Origin: Euryarchaeota archaeon UBA495
GTDB taxonomy: Archaea > Thermoplasmatota > Poseidoniia > Poseidoniales > Poseidoniaceae
NCBI GenBank assembly: GCA_002496845.1
Contig: DALQ01000071.1
Coordinates: 1-25,789 of the forward strand
Direction of reading: 5' to 3'
Length of the DNA: 25,789 nucleotides
How positions within the stretch are numbered: position 1 is the stretch's first letter; the number at the start of each line of letters is the position of its first letter. Below the pieces are notes generated by a model that did not search any database, was not told where the DNA came from, and worked only from the letters and a program-made list of their open reading frames with translations. The translations under genes were made by a program, and so were the position numbers. This document shows positions 1-6,890 of this stretch, piece after piece.

Positions 1-31
1 AGGGTACCCATTGCATCGGGTGTGTTTGATT

Positions 32-2737
32 TCACTCCCAGAACGCGTCCTGATAGAACGGAGCCACCACAGCGCCGTGCAGATCTTTGTCATACACGAG
101 GTACGTTTCGTCGTCGGACTCGAACCGCGACATGCCCCCAATCCGTCGGTGGCGTACGATTTTGCCTGTGGTGATCCTTCGGGTGAAGTTGTTCCGATGG
201 TCTTGGACCAATCCTTTGAGGCGCTCGTCCTTGTATTCAGCGTCCTGCATCCACACTTCCGGCTTGTCGTCCTCCTGGAGTTCGAAATCAATGCGCTCCT
301 GCAAGGTGTATCCCTTGTCAGAAAAGACGCGTATGCTCCATGCGCCTTTGGCTTGGCCGGGCAAGGAGGCGTCGTTGACGTCGATGTCTTTGAGCCAACG
401 CCACCGGTCACCGTGGTCGCGGTCGCCAGCATCCGACGGATAGAGGCCCACCCACGCTCTTGGGTCAGGTGGAGGGTTGGTGATGCAGAATCTGATGGGA
501 TGGTGGTGGTTGAAGGACAGCACCTCAAGCTGCGTCCGGGCGGTTTGAGCATTTTTTCTTCGCTTGAAAAGAGAAGTGATCAATGGCGAAATTGCAGTGG
601 CAGGAACAATTGCCAAGCAAACTCCAACGCTAAACAACATCGCACCCGGAATGAGCATTGCGAGTCTATCCTCGCTCGTGGATGTGGCTCCTATGATGAG
701 AAGCGGTAAACCGAATATCATCAAAAATATACCAAGCCGGATTACGATAATCGCTCCACGCTTGTTTGGCTCTGCATCCACCTCATCTGTACCATCATGA
801 TTCAGCTTGACCGTGTCTGTGCTTTCGTCACGTGGGACGTTGACGCTTAGGGACCTGGAGTTGGCGGGAATTCTGTACACTGCAGGCCCTTCCCAGTCCT
901 CGCCGACATCGTTCCATACCGCACCGAGTTTGCCGAGATGTTGCACTCTATTTTCGCCACCGTCCCAGTTGTTCGGCTCGCCAGGGCCCCAGTTCGTGTA
1001 GGACCAGGGTCGGCCATCCGACCAGTACCAGTCTTCAGGACCTGGGCCCACGTCGCCAGGGTCACCGGGTTTCCGGTCTGCGATAGGTTTTCCACGGTAT
1101 CGATCTCCTTTCCTGATTCCACCAAGCCATACCGGCGCCCCGCCGGAAATTCGAGTGATGTCTTCGTTCTCTTTCGCGCTGGTGACTGAAGCAATGTGTC
1201 CTCCCATTGCGCGTGCACGATCGTTGTGCCAATGCCATCCCTTGTGTTCAGGAGCAAACACGTATTTCTGGTCAGAATTCAAGATGGGTTCACTCAAGAC
1301 AGGTGAACCTGTCTTGAGGTACGGTTCAATCTGGATGTCCTGAGCATCCGCCTCTTGGTGCATGGTCCAATCCCCCCATTGGCCGTCCTTTTGTGCACTC
1401 AAATACTTCCAATGACAGGACTTCAAACAGACCACATCGTTGCTGCGGTATTCGACGGTGAATTCCTCCCAGCCGCCAGGTGGTGCTTCTCGACGGTTGC
1501 ATTCCATGCGGCCGTCGGGCTGTGCTGACAGGTACATGTCGAAAGCACTCCTGAGTGCAATCTTGCCGTTTTGCCTTTGTTCCACACGGAAATATTCTCC
1601 CACGTGAGCGACGTCCGTGTTCCATAACACCCTTCCTTCGGGCGTTGCACTCAGGTACTTCCCGTGTACGCCCTTTAGCGATATTTCTCCTTGAAGCATG
1701 CCGCTCTCAGAATTCAAGATGGGTTCACCAACGTTTCCTTCGTAAACGGCTTTGTTGCCGTCACGATCCCACGTGATGTTTCCGTCCGCCTGAAGTGTAC
1801 CTGTGCTGCCAAACTGCGGGACGTTCACGGTGTGGCCTTCCACGTACCACGTTACATCCCCTGTTAGGTCGCCCGTCGCAATGAATTCGTTGGTGGCACT
1901 TGTCTTCCGTTCATCTCGGTGAACCCTTACGCGCTCAACCAAGCTTCCATTTGCGTGCTCTATTCGGTACCACCCTGTCCGAAGAGGGGTGACAACTCGA
2001 GCATCTTCTGTGATTTCACGTGAAACAACGCTGATTGAATTCTCGCCCTCCGCCGCCGGCACCGCCTTGCCGCCGCCACCATTGCCCGCTGCGCCCTCGC
2101 GGCGCGAGACGTACTTCCAGCCGTCGATGTCCCAGTGGAGCTCGCCGCTGGGCAGCATCTTGTTCGTCGGGCCCTTGACGTGGCGGCCGATCGCGCCGTC
2201 AAACGTGAAGTAGTCGCCCTCGTTGATGGCGCCGCCAGGCGGGCGAATGATGTAGTAGCGCTCGCCATCGCGGCGGAACTCGTACCGGTCGACGGGGCCG
2301 GTGTTCGCCTCGCGCTCGAACGATTGCCAGATGCCCGAGAGGTCGCCTCCGCCGCCGCCCTTGGCAGCGCCGCCGTCAGAGAGGTTCCTTGAGGGTTGAG
2401 AAGTTTGATCCATTCTGGTTGAACTTCTTTCTTCTAATCTGACCAGCTTTTGTCGAATCTCTTCTGGAATTTTGGGATCATCGCGGTTCCAAGGGCGGTA
2501 TTTTTGATTCGATTCCCCGGGTTTGCTGGGATCGTATGTGTCTTTGAGACGATCGCTTTCGCTGCCCCCTGTGCCGAAATATGCTTGGCCCTTGTGCTTT
2601 CCAGAACGGTACGCATAGAGCCCTTTGACCTGCCAATCGCCAACAAATGGATGGTGGCCACCAACCATGAGTCCCAAAGCGCGTGCAAATTCAGCCGCTT
2701 TGGCGGGGTCGTGGATGTGCCGCTGGTCACCCGCCAT
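32..2737 (-). CDS. Mosaic membrane protein: paired beta modules, fascin-like trefoil, C-type lectin domain, TM hairpin, SKICH-like domain
   Basis: This 901-aa protein has no signal peptide. In order I see: an N-terminal conserved-looking segment (about 20-65); a GC-rich beta module (132-215) and a diverged second copy (254-334), both ending in a G-x-[LI]-x-W-D-x-D-G pattern; a fascin-like beta-trefoil (350-470) with three KYLSA/MYLSA-type turns (360, 401, 444); a C-type lectin domain (490-624) with WLGG (537), EPNN (587) and WND (608), the classic Ca/sugar-binding motifs; two TM helices (about 662-686 and 691-723); and a SKICH/Ig-like domain (736-820) with W-V-G-L-Y and W-S-I-R-V-F-S-D. The lectin domain has no cysteine, so it lacks the usual disulfides. 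The linker EPILNS occurs on both sides of the trefoil. Function is unknown. Carbohydrate or surface recognition is an inference from the domains, and topology is unclear because both soluble parts lie on the same side of a TM hairpin. Confidence 0.85.
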   Translation of the reverse strand: MAGDQRHIHDPAKAAEFARALGLMVGGHHPFVGDWQVKGLYAYRSGKHKGQAYFGTGGSESDRLKDTYDPSKPGESNQKYRPWNRDDPKIPEEIRQKLVRLEERSSTRMDQTSQPSRNLSDGGAAKGGGGGDLSGIWQSFEREANTGPVDRYEFRRDGERYYIIRPPGGAINEGDYFTFDGAIGRHVKGPTNKMLPSGELHWDIDGWKYVSRREGAAGNGGGGKAVPAAEGENSISVVSREITEDARVVTPLRTGWYRIEHANGSLVERVRVHRDERKTSATNEFIATGDLTGDVTWYVEGHTVNVPQFGSTGTLQADGNITWDRDGNKAVYEGNVGEPILNSESGMLQGEISLKGVHGKYLSATPEGRVLWNTDVAHVGEYFRVEQRQNGKIALRSAFDMYLSAQPDGRMECNRREAPPGGWEEFTVEYRSNDVVCLKSCHWKYLSAQKDGQWGDWTMHQEADAQDIQIEPYLKTGSPVLSEPILNSDQKYVFAPEHKGWHWHNDRARAMGGHIASVTSAKENEDITRISGGAPVWLGGIRKGDRYRGKPIADRKPGDPGDVGPGPEDWYWSDGRPWSYTNWGPGEPNNWDGGENRVQHLGKLGAVWNDVGEDWEGPAVYRIPANSRSLSVNVPRDESTDTVKLNHDGTDEVDAEPNKRGAIIVIRLGIFLMIFGLPLLIIGATSTSEDRLAMLIPGAMLFSVGVCLAIVPATAISPLITSLFKRRKNAQTARTQLEVLSFNHHHPIRFCITNPPPDPRAWVGLYPSDAGDRDHGDRWRWLKDIDVNDASLPGQAKGAWSIRVFSDKGYTLQERIDFELQEDDKPEVWMQDAEYKDERLKGLVQDHRNNFTRRITTGKIVRHRRIGGMSRFESDDETYLVYDKDLHGAVVAPFYQDAFWE
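1272..1293. repeat. 22-bp direct repeat, copy 1 (downstream of trefoil)
   Basis: This is identical to 1707-1728. In the minus-strand gene both copies encode the linker E-P-I-L-N-S, here at about residues 483-488, between the trefoil and lectin domains. Identity at the DNA level, not just in protein, suggests a recent domain duplication or insertion junction. Confidence 0.8.
1294..1317. repeat. Perfect 11-bp inverted repeat inside the mosaic gene
   Basis: Arms TCAAGACAGGT and ACCTGTCTTGA are separated by only 2 bases. The repeat abuts the 22-bp direct repeat and lies in the trefoil-lectin linker (residues 474-482). Perfect symmetry in coding DNA is unusual. Role unknown. Confidence 0.75.
1707..1728. 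repeat. 22-bp direct repeat, copy 2 (upstream of trefoil)
   Basis: Exact match to 1272-1293, encoding E-P-I-L-N-S at residues 338-343, immediately before the fascin-like trefoil domain. The two copies bracket the trefoil like a cassette. Confidence 0.8.
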
Positions 2738-2757
2738 GTTTCACCACTAGAAATCGG

Positions 2758-2763
2758 ATTAAC
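2758..2763 (-). promoter_or_regulatory. TATA-like box for the mosaic protein gene
   Basis: GTTAAT (minus strand) starts about 26 nt upstream of the ATG, the position expected for a leaderless archaeal transcript. Weak on its own; it gains weight from similar placement upstream of several other lead genes here. Confidence 0.3.
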
Positions 2764-2853
2764 GAATACTTCGGAGGCATGCCGTTCGGTTGACCGACAA
2801 ACCATCCATCCAACCGTTCAAATTTGGACGGCACAGCCGTGACCCATTTTGCT

Positions 2854-3339
2854 TCAAGCCCAGGTGATGTGGCTGTCGATGTACTTGGCCACCTGCTTGT
2901 ATCCTGCAAACCAGTAATACAGCGTGAGCGTGATGATGCTCAGCACACAGATCTTCACCCAGATTCCAAACAATCCCATCGGGGTGCCGGTGAACTGGAT
3001 CCTACGACCGTCAATTCGGACGTTCTTCGACCACTTGTTGATGACCATGCATTTTGCCCAAGGGAGCCCAAAACCGAGGGTGATGACCTTCAACAAGAAT
3101 CCGAGGAGTTTTGTGAAAAACAACCCGTATTCTGCGGTTTGAATGGCCCAAGCGCCGTCGGTGAGCGTTGGGTTTTGGACCATGGCAGGCATGTCTTGCA
3201 CAGGTTCCTGAGCTACGCTGGGTTCGGCCTCAGCAGGAGCATCGACTGCTGCAGGTTCCGGATTTTCATCAGGAGCTTCGTATGGAACCCACTCTGCCCC
3301 ATTCCACATCCACTTGCCGTCGTCACTGATTTGCTGCAT
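2854..3339 (-). CDS. DUF898/YjgN-like membrane protein with N-terminal Trp motif
   Basis: 161 aa. The N-terminus holds a short motif G-K-W-M-W-N-G-A-E-W-V-P (8-19), resembling the DUF2510-type W-x-W/W-D-G-x-x-W modules placed next to membrane domains in archaea and actinobacteria. An acidic, Pro/Ala/Glu-rich linker follows (21-55). The C-terminal half has hydrophobic stretches at about 72-92 and 121-146, with T-L-G-F-G-L-P-W (87-94), N-V-R-I-D-G-R-R-I-Q-F-T-G (106-118) and Y-W-F-A-G-Y-K (142-148), a pattern reminiscent of the DUF898 family. Function is unknown. It lies between the acyl-CoA dehydrogenase and the mosaic lectin gene on the same strand with about 100-nt gaps, so it is probably separately transcribed. 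Confidence 0.8.
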   Translation of the reverse strand: MQQISDDGKWMWNGAEWVPYEAPDENPEPAAVDAPAEAEPSVAQEPVQDMPAMVQNPTLTDGAWAIQTAEYGLFFTKLLGFLLKVITLGFGLPWAKCMVINKWSKNVRIDGRRIQFTGTPMGLFGIWVKICVLSIITLTLYYWFAGYKQVAKYIDSHITWA

Positions 3340-3360
3340 GAAAAGTACTCATGCCGTGAA

Positions 3361-3368
3361 CATATCAT
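3361..3368 (-). promoter_or_regulatory. TATA-like box for the DUF898-like gene
   Basis: ATGATATG (minus strand) is centred about 26 nt upstream of the ATG. No convincing Shine-Dalgarno site lies between, which fits leaderless transcription. Confidence 0.3.
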
Positions 3369-3436
3369 GATTGTGCTGGATTTTTGGATTCATGTTGTCC
3401 CATGCAGGCTTGGCGATGGAGGGAATCTGCTCCCCG

Positions 3437-4585
3437 TCACTGGTACCCTTTGTTGAGCTCTCTCCCGATGATCAAGCGTTGGATTTGGCTCGTCCCTCCA
3501 AAGATTTGGTAGATTTTTGCGCCTCTCATCCGCCTGGCTGCGGGGAACTCTTCCGAGTACCCGTACCCTCCAAAAATTTGCACTGAATCCGTGGTAATCT
3601 CCATTCCTATGTCCGCGGCATATCGCTTTGCATGAGCGGAAGCAAGCGTCGCCCGCTCGCCCTTGTCCAGCAAATGAGCCGCCTTGTGTGCGAGCAGTCG
3701 TGCTCCTTCGATTTTGGTGCTCATGTCAGCCAACATGAAGGAAATGGATTGATGCTCAAAGATGGATTTGCCAAAGGTTCGCCGTTCATTCGCATACCTC
3801 CACGCTTCTTCCATGGCTCCTCTCGCGTTCCCGAGTGCATGCGTTGCAAGCATCGGTCGAGAGCGGTCGAAGGCGACCATCGCTTGAAGCCAGCCGTCCC
3901 CTTCTTTCCCTCCAACAAGGTTCGCCTTTGGCACGTGAACATCGTGGAAGGTCACCGACCGGGTGTCGGACGATCGTTGACCCATTTTCTCTTCTTTTTT
4001 CCCAACTTCCAATCCGGCCGCGTCCGCCTCGACGATGAAACCACTGAGCGAATCGTACGAGTCGGAATCGCTGGTTTTGGCGAGGACATAGAACCAATTC
4101 GCATGACCGGCACCGCCAATCCACATCTTTGAACCGTTCAAGACGTAATGTTCGCCGTCCAATGTGGCGGTTGTTGTGATGGCACGAACGTCCGAACCGG
4201 CACCAGGTTCTGTCACGCAATATGCAGAGATTTCACCGTTGCAAACCCGACCTAAAAATTCCAATTTTTGTGCTTCTGTTCCTCCGTAAATGATCGGGTG
4301 ACAGGCGAGCATCGTCACGCCTGTGATCGTTGCAAACCCGGGGTCGCCTCGTCCAAATTCTTCGTTGATGATCGCTTCATCAAGAAAGGACAACCCAAGG
4401 CCACCATACGCAGCGGGTATTGTGCAATTGAGCAATCCCAATTCTCGAGCCTTTTGGATTGCCTCTTCTGGGAAAATACCGTTTCGATCCCAGTGTTCAG
4501 CATTCGGAATCAGTTCTTGATCCGCGAAATCTTTGGCGAGTTCGGCCAGCATTTCTTGCTCCTCACTCAAATCAAAGTCCACCAT
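3437..4585 (-). CDS. Acyl-CoA dehydrogenase family protein, MCAD-like but lacking the catalytic Glu
   Basis: 382 aa, full length for the family. It carries the FAD/substrate signature C-V-T-E-P-G-A-G-S-D-V (123-133), the R-x-T-F-G dimer/FAD segment (269-272) and the C-terminal signature Q-I-F-G-G-Y-G-Y (336-343). Family members oxidise acyl-CoA to trans-2-enoyl-CoA using FAD, passing electrons to ETF. In medium- and short-chain enzymes the catalytic base is the Glu of I-Y-E-G-T. Here that stretch reads I-F-G-G-T, with Gly363 (codon 3497-3499, GGA). The alternative Glu site of isovaleryl-CoA and long-chain enzymes (E-R-L) reads F-D-R-S-R-P, with Ser242. The rest aligns smoothly, so this is not an obvious frameshift. 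It may use another base, act on an unusual substrate, or not be a dehydrogenase. GC is lower than in the metabolic genes downstream. Confidence 0.93.
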   Translation of the reverse strand: MVDFDLSEEQEMLAELAKDFADQELIPNAEHWDRNGIFPEEAIQKARELGLLNCTIPAAYGGLGLSFLDEAIINEEFGRGDPGFATITGVTMLACHPIIYGGTEAQKLEFLGRVCNGEISAYCVTEPGAGSDVRAITTTATLDGEHYVLNGSKMWIGGAGHANWFYVLAKTSDSDSYDSLSGFIVEADAAGLEVGKKEEKMGQRSSDTRSVTFHDVHVPKANLVGGKEGDGWLQAMVAFDRSRPMLATHALGNARGAMEEAWRYANERRTFGKSIFEHQSISFMLADMSTKIEGARLLAHKAAHLLDKGERATLASAHAKRYAADIGMEITTDSVQIFGGYGYSEEFPAARRMRGAKIYQIFGGTSQIQRLIIGRELNKGYQ

Positions 4586-4607
4586 GCAGGCCCCTGATGA
4601 AGGCGAT

Positions 4608-4617
4608 GTTTAGTTTT
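4608..4617 (-). promoter_or_regulatory. TATA-like box for the acyl-CoA dehydrogenase gene
   Basis: AAAACTAAAC (minus strand) is centred about 28 nt upstream of the ATG at 4585. No clear Shine-Dalgarno site follows, which suggests a leaderless transcript. Confidence 0.3.
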
Positions 4618-4686
4618 GTACGACTCAGCCCTCGCTGCGGTTCGGACGACCAAGGGCTTCATGTCCAGCATCGTTTGTGTGATGGC

Positions 4687-5091
4687 ATGGTGGACGTCGA
4701 GTTCGAAGTCGATTGCCCCCATTGCGGTGGCAGGGTCAATCTGGGAACGAATGGTGCTGGGACCTTCGTTTGCCCACTGTGCCACGAGCAATTTGAATTG
4801 GGCTCAGATGATTTTTCTCCTCTTGATCTCTTGGCTGAGCGGGGATTGTGGATCGGCGGCTTGGTTCCCTTCCTCATCGCCTTCCTTGGCATTGTCATCA
4901 CGTTAATCGTCGCGGAAGATGGATGGGTGGCGCTGGGCTGGTCGTTTTATTTCTTGTTGGCTTGGCCTGTGGTGGCCCTTGCCCTCGGTCTCTATGGATA
5001 CGTCACGGCACGAGTGCCGCTGATGATTGGGGGGCTGCTTTCCCTGGCTGTCTCAACTGCCCTGCTGTTGTTGCTCTGGGCCAGCTTTTGA
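4687..5091 (+). CDS. Small zinc-ribbon membrane protein
   Basis: 134 aa from the ATG at 4687. The open frame extends further upstream but would run into the divergent acyl-CoA dehydrogenase and loses protein-like character, so the start just before the ribbon is preferred. The N-terminus has two C-x-x-C knuckles (Cys10/13 and Cys29/32), a rubredoxin-type zinc ribbon. Three hydrophobic helices follow (about 54-75, 80-104, 111-132). The layout, a cytosolic zinc ribbon followed by a TM bundle, is common in small archaeal proteins of unknown function. Its 3' end overlaps the convergent 197-aa gene by 39 nt. Confidence 0.75.
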   Translation: MVDVEFEVDCPHCGGRVNLGTNGAGTFVCPLCHEQFELGSDDFSPLDLLAERGLWIGGLVPFLIAFLGIVITLIVAEDGWVALGWSFYFLLAWPVVALALGLYGYVTARVPLMIGGLLSLAVSTALLLLLWASF

Positions 5092-5646
5092 TGTTTGAAT
5101 GGCTTGTGGAATCTGGAATGTCTTTGCCAATTCGAGTTTTGCCACATGTGCAATCTGCTCTGCAACCGTGGCGTTCGCAATCTTGGTAATTGTACCGACG
5201 TCCGAACCGTCGCTCTTCACCAATCGGGCAGAATAGGTCTTGATCTCTTGATTTTCATCGCCACGCCTCACCGTTTCGTTGAGTTCGATGTACACCACCT
5301 CGTTGAGCGGGTGGGTCTCAATGTATTTCGGTGATTTTGACAACATTCCGCCCGGATGGACAATCTGAATCCAGTCCTCGTTGACGAGAAACTTCACCGG
5401 GCCCTCAATAAATTGACCAATCCAAAATGGGGACGTGATGCCCGCCACGACGGCTGCCATGATGATTAGCGCACCTTCGACCACCATCCCCTGTTCCATG
5501 GACGCGAGCACCATTGGGTCCATGACCGTGGTAAATCCGAGGACAACGAACACCACGCCCGCCAAAAACATCCCACCGAGCATGTTCCACATCACAAAGT
5601 GGAACAGGATCAGAGAACTCCCGTTATGAATCGATGTGGGTGGCAT
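5053..5646 (-). CDS. Two-TM membrane protein with C-terminal cytosolic domain
   Basis: 197 aa, not assigned to a named family. Hydrophobic helices lie at about 14-39 and 55-79. A soluble region (about 85-178) with alternating beta-like segments follows (F-L-V-N-E-D-W-I-Q-I, N-E-V-V-Y-I-E-L, Y-S-A-R-L-V-K-S-D-G), then a final helix and a Gln-rich tail. The layout resembles bacterial PH-like (bPH) membrane proteins, but that is only a fold guess. It begins 8 nt after the stop of the upstream 167-aa gene and is the last gene of the dut-led series. Its 3' end overlaps the convergent zinc-ribbon gene. Confidence 0.78.
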   Translation of the reverse strand: MPPTSIHNGSSLILFHFVMWNMLGGMFLAGVVFVVLGFTTVMDPMVLASMEQGMVVEGALIIMAAVVAGITSPFWIGQFIEGPVKFLVNEDWIQIVHPGGMLSKSPKYIETHPLNEVVYIELNETVRRGDENQEIKTYSARLVKSDGSDVGTITKIANATVAEQIAHVAKLELAKTFQIPQAIQTSKAGPEQQQQGS

Positions 5647-5654
5647 AGGCTAAA

Positions 5655-6158
5655 TCACTCCAGTGATTCATGGCGCAAGGCGGCTTCGGCTTCCCCTTGC
5701 TTGTTTTCTTCGTGGGCATGGATGTCCGCACCCAAACCAGAAAGCACCTCGAACGCCTCCTCCGCCGTTTCGCAGCGCTGGAAGAAGCGGGTCTGGGGCC
5801 AGCCGCAGTCGACCGTGTCCTTCTCCGTCGGGTGTTCCTCCACCCACGCCTCGCAGGCCGAACCGTAGCACAGGGCGCTGAATTGGTGCAGGTCCACCCA
5901 CATGGTCCTGCGCCGGCAGACGGGGCAATCGCGGACCTGGAGGTGTGCGAGTTCGGTCATGCCCTCTTCGCCGATGACGTCGACGTCCCAGGCCACGACG
6001 CTGGCGCGTTCGAGTCGCATGCGTTCGGTCTTTCGCAGGAAGGCGCGAAGCACACGCCATGCGGTCGCTTCCTCCGAGAAGCAACCCAAGCCGATTGGCC
6101 CCTGTTCCTCCTCGATGACCGAGGGCACGTAGACGCGCTTGACCGACGCCTCGTCCAT
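5655..6158 (-). CDS. Unrecognised cysteine-containing cytosolic protein
   Basis: 167 aa from the ATG at 6158. The open frame continues upstream to 6431, but that extension lies inside folB in another frame and is low-complexity Arg/Ser/Pro, so it is excluded. I do not recognise the family. Cys78-x2-Cys81 and Cys97-x4-Cys102 could form a zinc site (D-C-P-V-C and C-Y-G-S-A-C), with further Cys at 118 and 129. A Glu-rich amphipathic C-terminus follows. No signal peptide or TM. It starts 25 nt after folB and is followed after 8 nt by the 197-aa membrane protein gene, so it is probably cotranscribed. Confidence 0.75.
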   Translation of the reverse strand: MDEASVKRVYVPSVIEEEQGPIGLGCFSEEATAWRVLRAFLRKTERMRLERASVVAWDVDVIGEEGMTELAHLQVRDCPVCRRRTMWVDLHQFSALCYGSACEAWVEEHPTEKDTVDCGWPQTRFFQRCETAEEAFEVLSGLGADIHAHEENKQGEAEAALRHESLE

Positions 6159-6183
6159 GCGTGGTGTCCGTCGACGCGCCGCA

Positions 6184-6552
6184 TCAAGGCTCCGCTTCTG
6201 TGGGGCGTGAAGCCTCGACCCATGGGCATCCACCCGGATGCGGAAGCGGCGCTTCGGGCTTGGCGATGCGCACCGTGGCCTTGGCCACCCCTGGCGTGGC
6301 CATGAGTCGGTCGAGGATCGCGTCCACCATGGCCTCGAGCAGGCGGTACGGTTGTTCCGATTCGAGCAACACGGCGTCCACTGCGCCTTGCAGGTCCGCG
6401 TAATTGACCGTGGCGTCGAGTTGGGTGGCACCGGCGCTGCCGGTCGCCACGGTCACGTCGACCACGAAGGGTTGCGTGCTCTCCAATTCGTGGTCGAACC
6501 AGCCGTGCACTGCCTGCACCTCGTAGCCTTGGAGCCCGATGGTGTAGGCCAC
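6184..6552 (-). CDS. folB: Dihydroneopterin aldolase (FolB family)
   Basis: 122 aa with a GTG start. FolB cleaves 7,8-dihydroneopterin to 6-hydroxymethyl-dihydropterin and glycolaldehyde in folate/pterin synthesis. Visible family features are V-H-G-W-F-D-H-E (15-22, with Glu22 in the pterin-site position), N-Y-A-D-L (50-54), L-L-E-A-M (71-75) and V-R-I-A-K-P (94-99, with Lys98 matching the conserved catalytic Lys). Length is normal. The GTG start is supported by a GAGGTGA Shine-Dalgarno overlapping the stop codon of the parvulin gene, which implies translational coupling. Many euryarchaea use the unrelated MptD enzyme instead, so a bacterial-type FolB here points to transfer or lineage-specific pterin metabolism. 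A pteridine-reductase-like SDR is encoded at 21614-22360. Confidence 0.88.
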   Translation of the reverse strand: MAYTIGLQGYEVQAVHGWFDHELESTQPFVVDVTVATGSAGATQLDATVNYADLQGAVDAVLLESEQPYRLLEAMVDAILDRLMATPGVAKATVRIAKPEAPLPHPGGCPWVEASRPTEAEP

Positions 6553-6556
6553 GTGC

Positions 6557-6563
6557 TCACCTC
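6557..6563 (-). promoter_or_regulatory. Shine-Dalgarno GAGGTGA for folB, overlapping the ppiC stop
   Basis: GAGGTGA on the minus strand shares bases with the parvulin gene's TGA. The GAGG core is 7 nt before the folB GTG, which decides that start. Confidence 0.6.
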
Positions 6564-6852
6564 AGGGTTCGTCCTTTTCGTGGACCCAGATGAGGTGCCA
6601 ACCGAATTCGGTACGGACCGGATCAGAGACCTCGCCCACCGGCATGCTCCAGACGGCGGTGTCGAAGGGGCGGACCATCTGGCCGTTGCGGAACCATCCG
6701 AGGTCGCCGTTGTTCCCCTTTGAGGGGCAACTGGACTTCTTCCGGGCCATCTTCTGGAAGGCCTTCAGGGACGTGCACTTCTCCCGAATCTGCAGGGCTT
6801 CGGCCTTCGAATCGACAAGAATGTGCGACGCATGGGCACGACGGGGCGGCAT
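6562..6852 (-). CDS. ppiC: Parvulin-type peptidyl-prolyl cis-trans isomerase
   Basis: 96 aa from the ATG at 6852. Upstream in-frame residues look like run-on sequence into the peptidase gene. It is a single parvulin domain without signal peptide or anchor, the size of E. coli PpiC (Par10), so a cytosolic prolyl isomerase or chaperone. Motifs: A-S-H-I-L-V (8-13, His10), the G-N-N-G-D-L-G-W-F loop (46-54), F-D-T-A (63-66), M-P-V-G-E-V-S (70-76) and T-E-F-G-W-H-L-I (81-88, His86). Cys42 sits near the usual active-site Cys/Asp position. It is 38 nt downstream of the M28 peptidase gene and coupled to folB. Confidence 0.92.
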   Translation of the reverse strand: MPPRRAHASHILVDSKAEALQIREKCTSLKAFQKMARKKSSCPSKGNNGDLGWFRNGQMVRPFDTAVWSMPVGEVSDPVRTEFGWHLIWVHEKDEP

Positions 6853-6874
6853 GAAACGGACCCTGAGGCGGCCC

Positions 6875-6880
6875 CATAAG
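6875..6880 (-). promoter_or_regulatory. TATA-like box for ppiC
   Basis: CTTATG (minus strand) lies about 27 nt upstream of the ppiC ATG, in the short gap after the peptidase gene. It may be an internal promoter giving a leaderless ppiC-folB transcript. Weak evidence. Confidence 0.25.
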
Positions 6881-6890
6881 ACCGTGCCGC

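Noticed and set aside
6159..6431. In-frame upstream extension of the 167-aa protein
   Set aside because: It is inside folB in another frame and has Arg/Ser/Pro low-complexity character; the ATG at 6158 begins protein-like sequence.
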